The notes under the pieces were generated by a model. That model searched no databases. It had not been told where the DNA came from and was given only the letters and a program-made list of their open reading frames with translations. The position numbers and the translations under genes are program-made. Below, one piece after another: positions 10,929-18,455 of a DNA stretch of 40,707 nt; position 1 is the stretch's first letter, and the number at the start of each line of letters is the position of its first letter. The stretch is from DASVAL01 sp035649575. Lineage in GTDB: Bacteria; Planctomycetota; UBA1135; UBA2386. The DNA is taken from assembly GCA_035649575.1 (NCBI GenBank), contig DASRJH010000066.1, forward strand, positions 1 to 40,707, given 5' to 3'.

Positions 10929-12886
10929 GGCGTTCGTCTCACCCGCTCGAGCAGGGCTCGCTCGTGGTCGAGCAGCGCACGCGGGAACAGCCGCCGCTTG
11001 CCGATTTCGTCGAGCAGCGCGGCAATCCACCGTTCGCGTTCGCCGACCGTGGCGACCGCCGCGTCGAGCCGCTGCCCCAGCGAATCGAGACTGGCGAGCA
11101 GTGCCTGCGCATCGGCGGCGCCCGCAGCCCGCAATGTGGCGTCCAGCCGCTGCGAGTCCTCGTGCAGCTGTGTCAGGCGCTCGTGCAGCGTGCCGGGAGC
11201 CGCGGCGTCGGAGAGCCCGGCGACGCGAGCGAGCTCGCTGAAATGGTCGTGCAGCTCGCTCAGCTTCCGCTGCGTCTCGTCATGGGCTTGCGCGACGGCT
11301 TGCTGCTGCTGTTGCGATCGCGCCAGTTCGGCGCGCGCTTGCTCCTGCTGCTGCTGCGATCGCGCGAGCTCCGAGTGCGCGTGGTCGAGTCGCTGCGCGA
11401 CCTCGTGACGTGCCTCGTGCGACTGCCGCAGTTCCTGCCGTGCCTCGGCGAGCCAACGCTGCACCTGATCCAACTGCGCCTGGGCCGTGGACCGCGCACC
11501 CTCGGACTGTTCCGCGCGCGCCATGTGGGCATGGCGCTCGACGTCGAGCGCTTGCAGTTCGGCGCGGACCTGCTGCGCGGTCGCCGCCGCAGCCGCAGCG
11601 AGACGTGCACACAACGCGATGTCGCGGGCCAGGGCCTCGAAGACCGCCTCGGGCGGGCTACGCGGCCCTTCGCTGTCGCGCAACCGGGCCGCGAGCTCGT
11701 CCTTGCCGACAGGCAGGTCGGCTCCCGCAAACGCACGCAGCAGCTCCGCGCGCGCCGCAGTCACGCGGCGAGCGACCTCGTTCGACGGCATGGCCGTCGC
11801 GATCAGCCCGACGCAGATCTGGTCGAGCACCGAGCGCTGGTCGGCCACTTCGCCGGCCGGCAGGTGGGCGAGCAACTCGGCCAGGAATCCGGTCGCCTCG
11901 GCGCCGAGCGTCCACAGCAGCCGGGTCTCGGCCAGCGCCTTGCCCAGCTTCGATGGCCGGTGCGCGGCCAACAACAGGAGCCGCATGCGCTGGTCGGTCT
12001 GCGACTCGAGCGAAGTCGCCCGCGCACCGGCGAGCACCTCGAGCCCCGGCAACGCGAACACCTCGAAGTTCTGCCGCCGCGCGCGCAACGTGTAGTCGAG
12101 CAGCGCTGCGGACCCGACGAGGCTCTCGTCGAACAAGCCGACGCGTTCGAACGCCGCGCGCCTCACGACGAATGCCTGAGCCGCCGGCCACGGGACTGCG
12201 GTGATGCCTTCGCTGTCGCCGGTGACGAGACGGGGGCTCAACCGCAGCACGTCGTCGCTCTCCTCACACCCGATCTCGAACGACTTGTTCCGCTCGATGC
12301 GCGGACACAGCACGGCCGCGTTCGGTGGCACGGCCTCGGGCAGCGACGGCGCGCGCAGCAACCGGGCGCCGGGGCCGAGCAGCAGCACGCATTCCGCGGC
12401 GGTCCCCGCCATCGCGAGGTTCCAGCATTGGGCTTCGGTGTGCGCGTCGCGGTGCACGACCGTCTGCAGGTTCCCGGCCGTGGCCTTGGCAGGCACCGAT
12501 GCCGGCAGCCCCACCCACACAACCGGCACTTCGCTGCAGAACGCGCTGCAGGCCGCGGCATCGGCGAACGTCTCGCTGCCCCAGAAGGCGACCGCGAGCG
12601 GCGCCTGCTTCGCGCCATGCTCGGGCGGGCCGAGCACGCACCCACCCGCATGTAGCAGGCGTTGGCGTGCATCGGCGAGCGCTCGTTCGAGTTCGCCGAT
12701 CCGGTCGGCGAGCCGGTCGCGATCTGCGTTCAGCCGCCGGGTCTCGGCCAGATCCTCGAGGAACCCGAGAGCCTGGTCGGTCAGATCGCGCAGCTGCCGT
12801 TCGCGATCGGCGAGATCACGCGCGAGGTCGACTGACGAGCGCGCGCCCGCGCCATCCGTGGTGGGTTTCGCACCCTTCTTGGTCAT
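10925..12886 (-). CDS. Coiled-coil protein with degenerate GT2-like core
   Basis: The protein has 653 residues from ATG 12886 (MTKKGAKPTTDG), preceded by GGAAGG. An in-frame start at 12961 would overlap the upstream gene. Residues about 15-80 form a coiled coil (RDLADRERQLRDLTDQALGF). The middle (about 95-320) resembles a GT-A glycosyltransferase: ECVLLLGPGARLL sits at the place of the usual LLNPD motif, and FVVRRAAFERVGLFDESLVG matches the GT2 acceptor segment, but the DXD acids are missing. A long second coiled coil (about 420-610) contains SELARSQQQQEQARAELARS-type repeats. I infer a non-catalytic scaffold or chain-length partner for the two GT4 enzymes around it. The name and role are unproven. 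It overlaps the next gene by four bases. Confidence 0.75.
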   Translation of the reverse strand: MTKKGAKPTTDGAGARSSVDLARDLADRERQLRDLTDQALGFLEDLAETRRLNADRDRLADRIGELERALADARQRLLHAGGCVLGPPEHGAKQAPLAVAFWGSETFADAAACSAFCSEVPVVWVGLPASVPAKATAGNLQTVVHRDAHTEAQCWNLAMAGTAAECVLLLGPGARLLRAPSLPEAVPPNAAVLCPRIERNKSFEIGCEESDDVLRLSPRLVTGDSEGITAVPWPAAQAFVVRRAAFERVGLFDESLVGSAALLDYTLRARRQNFEVFALPGLEVLAGARATSLESQTDQRMRLLLLAAHRPSKLGKALAETRLLWTLGAEATGFLAELLAHLPAGEVADQRSVLDQICVGLIATAMPSNEVARRVTAARAELLRAFAGADLPVGKDELAARLRDSEGPRSPPEAVFEALARDIALCARLAAAAAATAQQVRAELQALDVERHAHMARAEQSEGARSTAQAQLDQVQRWLAEARQELRQSHEARHEVAQRLDHAHSELARSQQQQEQARAELARSQQQQQAVAQAHDETQRKLSELHDHFSELARVAGLSDAAAPGTLHERLTQLHEDSQRLDATLRAAGAADAQALLASLDSLGQRLDAAVATVGERERWIAALLDEIGKRRLFPRALLDHERALLERVRRTP

Positions 12887-12932
12887 GTGCCTTCCGGGTT
12901 GGTCCGGCGCCTCGGCTCCATTTCGCGCAGTC

Positions 12933-14384
12933 TCATGGCTTGTTGCGACGGCTGATGCCATCGCGGATCTTCTTGATGCGGCGCTTGAGGGACCAGCGCG
13001 GCCGCTTCGGCGCAGCCGGGTCCATGGTCGTCGGGACAGGTGGTGGCGGCGCCGGCGCCGGCGCGGGCTTCTGCCCCATCTCGCGCAAGAGCGCTTCGAG
13101 CTTGCCGGCGTGCAAGTTCACCGTGTTCAGCTGTGCCTCGGCAGTGAGGCATCGCTGTTGCCACGCTGCGAGCTCGCGGTCGAGGTCGTTGAACTTGTAG
13201 CGCGCCGCGACCGCGAGGCTCTCGCGGATTCTGGGATCGAGCGGATGGCGCGGGCTCGTGCCCGCCTTGGCCGACTCGATCGCCTTCTCGTAGCACGCGA
13301 ACGTCAGCTCCGCCGTGCGCCGCCACGAGTAGGAACGTTCCACGGCCGTGCCGCGTTCGATCAGCGCCTGCACCTCGGGCCCGCCGTCGAGGCACTTGCG
13401 CAACAGGTGTTCGAGCTCGCGATCGTCGCCGGGCCGATGCAGCCACGCGCCGTCGCGGCAGACCTCGGGGATCGACATCGCGTCGGCCGCCACGACGGGC
13501 GTGCGCAGCGCCATCGCCTCGATCGGCGGAATGCCGAAGCCCTCCTCGAGCGAAGGGTAGGACAGCGCGCGGCAGCCCTGCAGCAGCGCCTTGATGTCCA
13601 GGTCGTCGAGACCCTGTACCCACCTGACACGGTCGCCGAGGTCGAGCTTCGCGATCAGCTCGTCACTCGTCTCGCCGGGATTCTTCCAGACCTTGGTGCC
13701 CGCGATGCAGAGCCGCACATGCGACGGCAGACGCGCGAGCGCGCGCATCAGCGTAGCGTGGTCCTTGTGCGGGTAGTCCTTGCCCACGGCGAGGATGAAG
13801 TCGCCGCGGAAGCCGATGCTGTCGCAGCGGCGCCGCACTTCGTCGGGCGACAGCGGAACGTGGAAGTCGGGATCGACCGCGAGCGGCGCCACGTCGGCGA
13901 TGCCGGGATCCCCGCGCAGGTCCCGCTCGATCTCGCCGATCACCGAGCGGCTGTGCACGAGCAGGCGGTCGCAGTTGCGGACCAGCCGCTCGATGAAGTG
14001 GTTGTACCAGTGCCAGTGCTCCCGATCGGGGAAGTACTCGGGGTGCCGATTGAGGATCGCATCGTGCACTTCGACGACGGACGCCGGCGCCAGCAGCGGC
14101 AGGAACAGGTCGCGCGGCGTCGTGTCGGGAAACCACGTCAGGTGGTAGACGTCGGGCTGTTGTTCGGGCTCGGTGAGGATCTTGACGATGTCTTCGGTGG
14201 TCCAGACCTCGCAAAGCTCGACTGCCTCGGGCAGGCGCTTGGGGGGGTTCGAATGCCGCTGCATCACGACGCGCACACGTTTCACGTCGGGCAGCTCGCA
14301 GAGCTCGCGCAGCACGTTGATCTGGACCCGCTCGAGACCCGACATCGGGCGATTGAGCATGCGGGCGTCGAACAAGATGTCCAT
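12933..14384 (-). CDS. Glycosyltransferase family 4 with C-terminal coiled coil
   Basis: The protein has 483 residues and starts at ATG 14384 (MDILFDARMLNRPMSGLERV), where the GT-B fold begins. The loop RMLNRPMSGLERVQ is the usual glycine-rich acceptor loop. The C-terminal half shows ILAVGKDYPHKDHATLMRAL and the E-x7-E segment in SLEEGFGIPPIEAMALRTPVVA, typical of mannosyltransferase-like GT4 enzymes. The last 100 residues add a coiled coil, a proline-rich linker (PAPAPAPPPPVPTT) and a very basic tail (RWSLKRRIKKIRDGISRRNK) that may bind membranes. This is the first gene of the minus-strand operon. It is divergent from the GT2 gene at 14511, with 126 bp between the two starts. Confidence 0.9.
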   Translation of the reverse strand: MDILFDARMLNRPMSGLERVQINVLRELCELPDVKRVRVVMQRHSNPPKRLPEAVELCEVWTTEDIVKILTEPEQQPDVYHLTWFPDTTPRDLFLPLLAPASVVEVHDAILNRHPEYFPDREHWHWYNHFIERLVRNCDRLLVHSRSVIGEIERDLRGDPGIADVAPLAVDPDFHVPLSPDEVRRRCDSIGFRGDFILAVGKDYPHKDHATLMRALARLPSHVRLCIAGTKVWKNPGETSDELIAKLDLGDRVRWVQGLDDLDIKALLQGCRALSYPSLEEGFGIPPIEAMALRTPVVAADAMSIPEVCRDGAWLHRPGDDRELEHLLRKCLDGGPEVQALIERGTAVERSYSWRRTAELTFACYEKAIESAKAGTSPRHPLDPRIRESLAVAARYKFNDLDRELAAWQQRCLTAEAQLNTVNLHAGKLEALLREMGQKPAPAPAPPPPVPTTMDPAAPKRPRWSLKRRIKKIRDGISRRNKP

Positions 14385-14510
14385 GCGGCGAATCTGACAG
14401 GGCCAGTGGGCGCGCATCCTAGCCACGTGTGCTTTGGCGATACAGGCGGCGCTGCCGCCTCGCCGCACGCGCCCTTGGACTCCCCTCGTCGGATCGGCAC
14501 AATCGCGCCG
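14385..14510. promoter_or_regulatory. Divergent promoter region between two glycosyltransferase genes
   Basis: This 126-bp gap separates two divergent starts, so promoters for both glycan transcripts should lie here. For the plus strand, TTGGAC (around 14475) stands 17 bases before CACAAT (14498-14503), which ends seven bases before the ATG. The fit is weak. A GGCGGC/GCCGCC inverted repeat with a three-base loop lies near 14443-14458 and could be an operator or chance. Confidence 0.3.
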
Positions 14511-16361
14511 ATGCCGCCACTGGCTCTCGTCGTCTGCCCGTTGCCTGCCGAACGCGCAGCGGCGCGCGCCGCGTTGTCGCTGCTGGCCGGCCTCGGCCGC
14601 GACGACGTCGTGCTGTTCTGTCCCGAGCCGTTCCACGCGCCGGCCGCGTGGGAACGCGCGTTTCGCCTGCTGCCGCTCGCGGACCTGCCGTTGGAACGCG
14701 CTCGCGGCGCAGTCTCGGCACCCGTCTACCTCGTGGACGGCGGCCCCGGCGAAGGCGCCATGAAGCGCTACGTCGCGAGCGTGCCCGGCGTCGAGGTCGA
14801 CGCGCGTTCGCAGCCCACCGCCCGCGATCTGCAGCGCGCGGCCGCCGCCGTCCGCGCCGAACCCGCGGTGTTGCCCGTGACCGGCGGCCCGAAGGTCGAG
14901 GCCCTCGTGCTCGCCTACAAGAGCAAGGACTACATCTCGCCGTGCCTGCAGTCGCTGCTCGACCAGGACTGGCCCGATCTCGAGATCACCGTGCTCGACA
15001 ACGCGTCCGGCGATGGCACCGCGGACTTCGTGCGCAAGCACTTCCCCTCGATCGAAGTGATCGAGTCGAAGACGAACCTCGGCTTCGCGGCCGGACACAA
15101 CGTGCTCTTCGAACGCTCGCGCGCCGACTTCACTGCGCTGCTGAACCACGATGCCACAGCACGACGCAACTGGGTGTCCGAGCTCGTGGCCGCCGCCTTG
15201 GCTCTGCCGCAGGGCGCCTGCTTCGGCGCCAAGATGCTGATGCGCCGCTGCCCGACGATCCTGAACAGCACGGGCATCGTCATGAACGAGAGCGGCTTCG
15301 CGGCAGACCGCGACATCGGCCGACCGGACCGCAATCCGTCAGCGGAACCCGAACGCGTGTTCGCGGTCTGCGGCGGCTCCCTGCTGATGCGCGGCGAGGT
15401 GCTGCGGCAGATCGGCGGCTTCGACCCCACGTTCTTCATGTATGTCGAAGACGTCGACTGGTGCTGGCGCGCGCGCCTCGCCGGTCACGAGATCTACTAC
15501 GTGCCGAGCGCCGTCTGCGTACACGACTGGCACGGCGACCTCGCCGCGCGCAGCAGGCCGAAGGTCGTCGAGGCCGAAGCCGTCGTCGCCGAGCGCGAGG
15601 GTCACCGCCGCTTCATGGTCGAGAAGAACCGCCTGCAGGCGGTCTACAAGAACTACGAACGGGCCCGACTGCGCCGCATCTGGCGCGGCCTGCACGACTA
15701 CGACCGGGGCCGCCGCAGGGCCCTGGCCGAGCACATCGCGCGCGGCGGTGGTCCGCTGCCACAGCGCGTGCTGCAGGCAGTGCAGCAAGCGCACGCCTAC
15801 TGCAGGACGCACCGCATCGGCATGTGGCTGCGGCGCTGGCGCACCCAGAAGCTGCGCCGCGTCGCAGACGAGACGTTCACGGGGCTCATCGTCGAGGGCC
15901 TGCACGAACCCTCGGGCATCGGCGACCTCTACGCGATCGTCGATCGCTACTGCGCCACGGGGCGCGCCGAGATCCACATGGCGACCGCCGACAGCGGCAG
16001 CCTCGGCCCCGGCTGGCACCATGCCGAGAAGTCGAACAACGGCCACGCTGCCCTGCGCTGGTCGATGGCGGAATGCTGGTTCTACCTGCAGGCCAGCGCA
16101 CCATGGACGGCAGTGCTCATGACGCTCGTGCCGCAGCCACGCGACACCTGGGCCGAGCTGTGGATCGACGGGGAGCTCGCGCAGCGGCTGCCCGTGCCGA
16201 AGTCCTCACCCAACGAACTGCGGTGGACGGTGCCGCGCGTACCGGCGGGGCGCCTCGTCGAATGCCGGGTCCGGTGTGGTACGTTCGTGCCGATGCGAGA
16301 GGGTCTCGGCCAGGACCCGCGTGAGCTCGGCCTGCACGTCGCCAGCATCCGCACGGCTTGA
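14511..16361 (+). CDS. Glycosyltransferase family 2 with unusual N-terminal and C-terminal extensions
   Basis: The protein has 616 residues. Residues 1-125 are an Ala/Arg-rich region I do not recognise. The GT2 domain starts near 129 (VEALVLAYKSKDYISPCLQS) with LDNASGDGTADF, the WbbL-like NLGFAAGHN motif, LLNHDA at the DXD position, and CGGSLLMRGEVLRQIGGFDPTFFMYVEDVDWCWR in the acceptor half. Such enzymes often transfer rhamnose to a lipid-linked or O-antigen acceptor. After a basic helical stretch (about 330-450), residues 450-616 form a beta-rich domain with GWHHAEKSNNGHAALRWSM and a final DPRELGLHVASIRTA, similar to a domain attached to other glycosyltransferases and methyltransferases in polysaccharide clusters. 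It is divergent from the GT operon and probably belongs to the same pathway. Confidence 0.88.
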   Translation: MPPLALVVCPLPAERAAARAALSLLAGLGRDDVVLFCPEPFHAPAAWERAFRLLPLADLPLERARGAVSAPVYLVDGGPGEGAMKRYVASVPGVEVDARSQPTARDLQRAAAAVRAEPAVLPVTGGPKVEALVLAYKSKDYISPCLQSLLDQDWPDLEITVLDNASGDGTADFVRKHFPSIEVIESKTNLGFAAGHNVLFERSRADFTALLNHDATARRNWVSELVAAALALPQGACFGAKMLMRRCPTILNSTGIVMNESGFAADRDIGRPDRNPSAEPERVFAVCGGSLLMRGEVLRQIGGFDPTFFMYVEDVDWCWRARLAGHEIYYVPSAVCVHDWHGDLAARSRPKVVEAEAVVAEREGHRRFMVEKNRLQAVYKNYERARLRRIWRGLHDYDRGRRRALAEHIARGGGPLPQRVLQAVQQAHAYCRTHRIGMWLRRWRTQKLRRVADETFTGLIVEGLHEPSGIGDLYAIVDRYCATGRAEIHMATADSGSLGPGWHHAEKSNNGHAALRWSMAECWFYLQASAPWTAVLMTLVPQPRDTWAELWIDGELAQRLPVPKSSPNELRWTVPRVPAGRLVECRVRCGTFVPMREGLGQDPRELGLHVASIRTA

Positions 16362-16362
16362 T

Positions 16363-16510
16363 GCGGCGCGCCGAAGGCGCGCGGCAAGGTCCTGGGCAGT
16401 TTGCCTGCAGCGCTCGGCAGCCTCAGAACCGCAGCGGCGCGCCGAAGGCGCGCGGCAAGGTCCTGGGGCAGTCTGCCTGCGGCGCTCGGCGCCGCAGGCA
16501 ACCTGCCTCA
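16363..16510. repeat. Two tandem copies of a REP-like repeat (71-bp period)
   Basis: Copy 1 (16363-16426) and copy 2 (16434-16503) share the block GCGGCGCGCCGAAGGCGCGC, then GGCAAGGTCCTGGG, then TGCCTGC(A/G)GCGCTCGGC. Copy 1 lacks one arm of the larger hairpin. A third copy lies at 24931-24998. Copy 2 is flanked on both sides by the ten bases GCCTCAGAAC (16421-16430 and about 16505-16514), which on the minus strand contain the stop codon of the di-heme gene. Each copy has two potential hairpins, one of 12-13 bp with a three-base loop and one of 6-7 bp. Confidence 0.8.
16474..16500. terminator. Perfect 12-bp hairpin with TCG loop between convergent genes
   Basis: TGCCTGCGGCGC pairs perfectly with GCGCCGCAGGCA around a TCG loop. 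It lies between the convergent GT2 gene (stop 16361) and the di-heme protein gene (stop 16508). There is no U-tract, so Rho-independent termination is only possible. It is part of the REP-like repeat. Confidence 0.5.
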
Positions 16511-18358
16511 GAACATTCCTACGCTCACCGTCAGCGCGTTCGACAGGTCGAACGCGGTGCCCGTGAACGTCGCGGCCTGGAACACCCAGTTCGTGAGCGG
16601 AATGTTGCCGGTGCCGACGACCACGGTGCGCAGTTCGCCGTTGTTGTCGAAGTTGAAGAACGTGATCAGACCCGCGAGAGGCTCGAGCGGGACCAGATAC
16701 TCGGTCGGCGTGACGAGGTGCGGGTTCGCGGCGAAGCCGATGCCGATCAGGACCGGTCCGTTGGGCGGACCACCGCGCAGCTGGAAGGTCGCGCGCGAGA
16801 AGTTCGTCGAGAGCTGGTCACCGCAGATCTGCATCGTGAGAGAGCCGGCGCCGGCAAACCCGAGATTGGTCTGGCAGAACTCGCACTCGTCCGGAACGTA
16901 GTTCTGGTTGCTGTCCGCGCTCCACCCGGTCAGGACGTCCTGCAGGTCGTTCGTGTTGTTGCTGTTGCAGTCTTCCTCGTAGACCTGGGCGAACACGTTG
17001 AAGTCGATCGAGTCGACCCAGCCGTCCTGGTTGAAGTCGAAGACGGCTTCCGGGCTGTCGGGTGTGTAAGGACCGCCGGTCTGTGCCACGAGGAACGCGG
17101 CGAGGTCGGGCCGGCCGCGCACGTTGTTGCCGTCCCAGTCGAACTCGGCCCTGCCGAGCGAATCGAGGAACGCGACGACCTTGAGCTGATCGGCCGGCGG
17201 CAGCGCGAGGAAGGCCTGCGCGGCTGGCTGGGCCTCGCTGCCGAACGCGTTGTGTAGCGAGATCACGCCGCCAGGGCCGAGGATGCGCGACTGCAAGGTG
17301 CCGCCCGCGACGCGGCCATCGTGCCACAGCGGATCGCGCGAGCGGACGCCCCAGAGCAACGGCGTGCGCAGCTCCTGGATGTCGGCCTGGCCCTGCCCGA
17401 TGAAGTCGGCCGCGGTCCCCATGTCGTGCAGCAGGAAGTCCGAGTAGGGCTTGATCGGCTTGTTCGAGATCGCGGCTTCGAGCGTCGGATCGTTGCGCGT
17501 CGTGTAGGACGCAATGTGGCAGTGCGCGCAACCGACGCTGTTGAAGATGGCCTCGCCGGCCATGCCCGCACGCGGCGTCTGCGGCGGAGCGGCCAGATAC
17601 CGCTGGAAGTCGGTGATGCGATCGATGAAGTGCTGCCCCTGCGCGTCCGGTCCATCCTCGGGATCGGGCACGCTGTCCCACTGCAGCAGCAAGGCCTGGT
17701 TGCCGTTCGGCGCGTTCTCGGTCGGCGCGAGCCGGTTCGTGAACCCGAGCTCGTTCATGCTCGCGTCGCCCGAGAACGTGAGCACGGTCGCGACCTGGGC
17801 CTTCCAGCCGAAGCGACCGACACGCAGCGGCCCGGTCGGCGTCTCGAGCGGCGTCACCATGTGCGCGCGGCCGCTGACCTGGGCGCTCGGCGGATTCGCG
17901 GCGTAGTACGCGATGTCGGCGTCGGCGATGGCTTCGACGAGGCCGATGCCGAGCGCGGAAGGTGTCACGCGGTTGGCGGTCACGTTCGCCTGCGGTGGGA
18001 TCACTTCCTGGCACGCGACGTTGATCGCCTGCGCCTGCAGCAAGGAGCCACCGAGCGCCGTCAACGGATCGAAGCCCGTCTCGGTGTCATAGAAGCCGAA
18101 GCGGAAGACCTCGATGCTGCCCGGGCCGCCGATCGGGTTGTTGTGACAGCTCGAGCACGCACTCTGGTTGAAGATCGGCCCGAGACCTTGGGGCACGGTG
18201 ACCTGATGCTGGAAATCCCCGCGCCCGGTCAGGAACCGCTGTAGCTGACTCGCGGTGAGGCCGGCGAGCGGGGCACCCATCTTGGGTTGCGGCGACTGGG
18301 CGGGCACTGACGACGCGAGCAGCGCCGCCAGCAGGTAACGACAATCGAGGGTGCTCAT
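16508..18358 (-). CDS. Secreted di-heme (DUF1111-like) oxidoreductase with C-terminal beta domain
   Basis: The protein has 616 residues from ATG 18358, with CGGAG four bases upstream. A signal peptide ends near SSVPAQ (residue 21). Two c-type heme sites are visible, CSSCH (about residues 69-73) and CAHCH (about 279-283). Other family-like landmarks are FGFYDTETGFDPL, LGFTNRLAPTEN, FLLHDMGTAADF and TPLLWGVRSRDPLWHDGRV, matching di-heme oxidoreductases of the DUF1111/MauG-like kind that move electrons or process peroxides in the periplasm. Residues about 430-490 carry Asp/Asn-rich loops (DFNQDGWVDSIDFNVF, then DCNSNNTNDLQD and DSNQNYVPDEC) that probably bind calcium. Residues 492-616 are the shared C-terminal beta domain, starting CEFCQTNLGFAGAG and ending SNALTVSVGMF. 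The substrate is unknown. Confidence 0.85.
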   Translation of the reverse strand: MSTLDCRYLLAALLASSVPAQSPQPKMGAPLAGLTASQLQRFLTGRGDFQHQVTVPQGLGPIFNQSACSSCHNNPIGGPGSIEVFRFGFYDTETGFDPLTALGGSLLQAQAINVACQEVIPPQANVTANRVTPSALGIGLVEAIADADIAYYAANPPSAQVSGRAHMVTPLETPTGPLRVGRFGWKAQVATVLTFSGDASMNELGFTNRLAPTENAPNGNQALLLQWDSVPDPEDGPDAQGQHFIDRITDFQRYLAAPPQTPRAGMAGEAIFNSVGCAHCHIASYTTRNDPTLEAAISNKPIKPYSDFLLHDMGTAADFIGQGQADIQELRTPLLWGVRSRDPLWHDGRVAGGTLQSRILGPGGVISLHNAFGSEAQPAAQAFLALPPADQLKVVAFLDSLGRAEFDWDGNNVRGRPDLAAFLVAQTGGPYTPDSPEAVFDFNQDGWVDSIDFNVFAQVYEEDCNSNNTNDLQDVLTGWSADSNQNYVPDECEFCQTNLGFAGAGSLTMQICGDQLSTNFSRATFQLRGGPPNGPVLIGIGFAANPHLVTPTEYLVPLEPLAGLITFFNFDNNGELRTVVVGTGNIPLTNWVFQAATFTGTAFDLSNALTVSVGMF

Positions 18359-18455
18359 GGTGCTCCGAGAGTGTCAAAGCGCCCCGGGCATGGCGGGAGA
18401 GGGCGCGCAGAGAGTGCAAGAGAAGAGAGAAGTCAGTCTGGCAAGGACACCGCAA

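Noticed and set aside
12201..14510. Plus-strand frame upstream of the GT2 start
   Set aside because: Antisense of the two minus-strand glycan genes; the real gene starts at ATG 14511.
16082..16501. Minus-strand frame of 139 residues across the repeats (PSAAGKLPRTLPRAFGAP repeat)
   Set aside because: The peptide repeat is only a translation of the REP-like DNA repeat; the rest is antisense of the GT2 3' end.
16940..17060. Dockerin type I domain in the di-heme protein
   Set aside because: The loops are Asp/Asn-rich but the paired 22-residue dockerin repeat is not evident; they are described as calcium-binding loops only.
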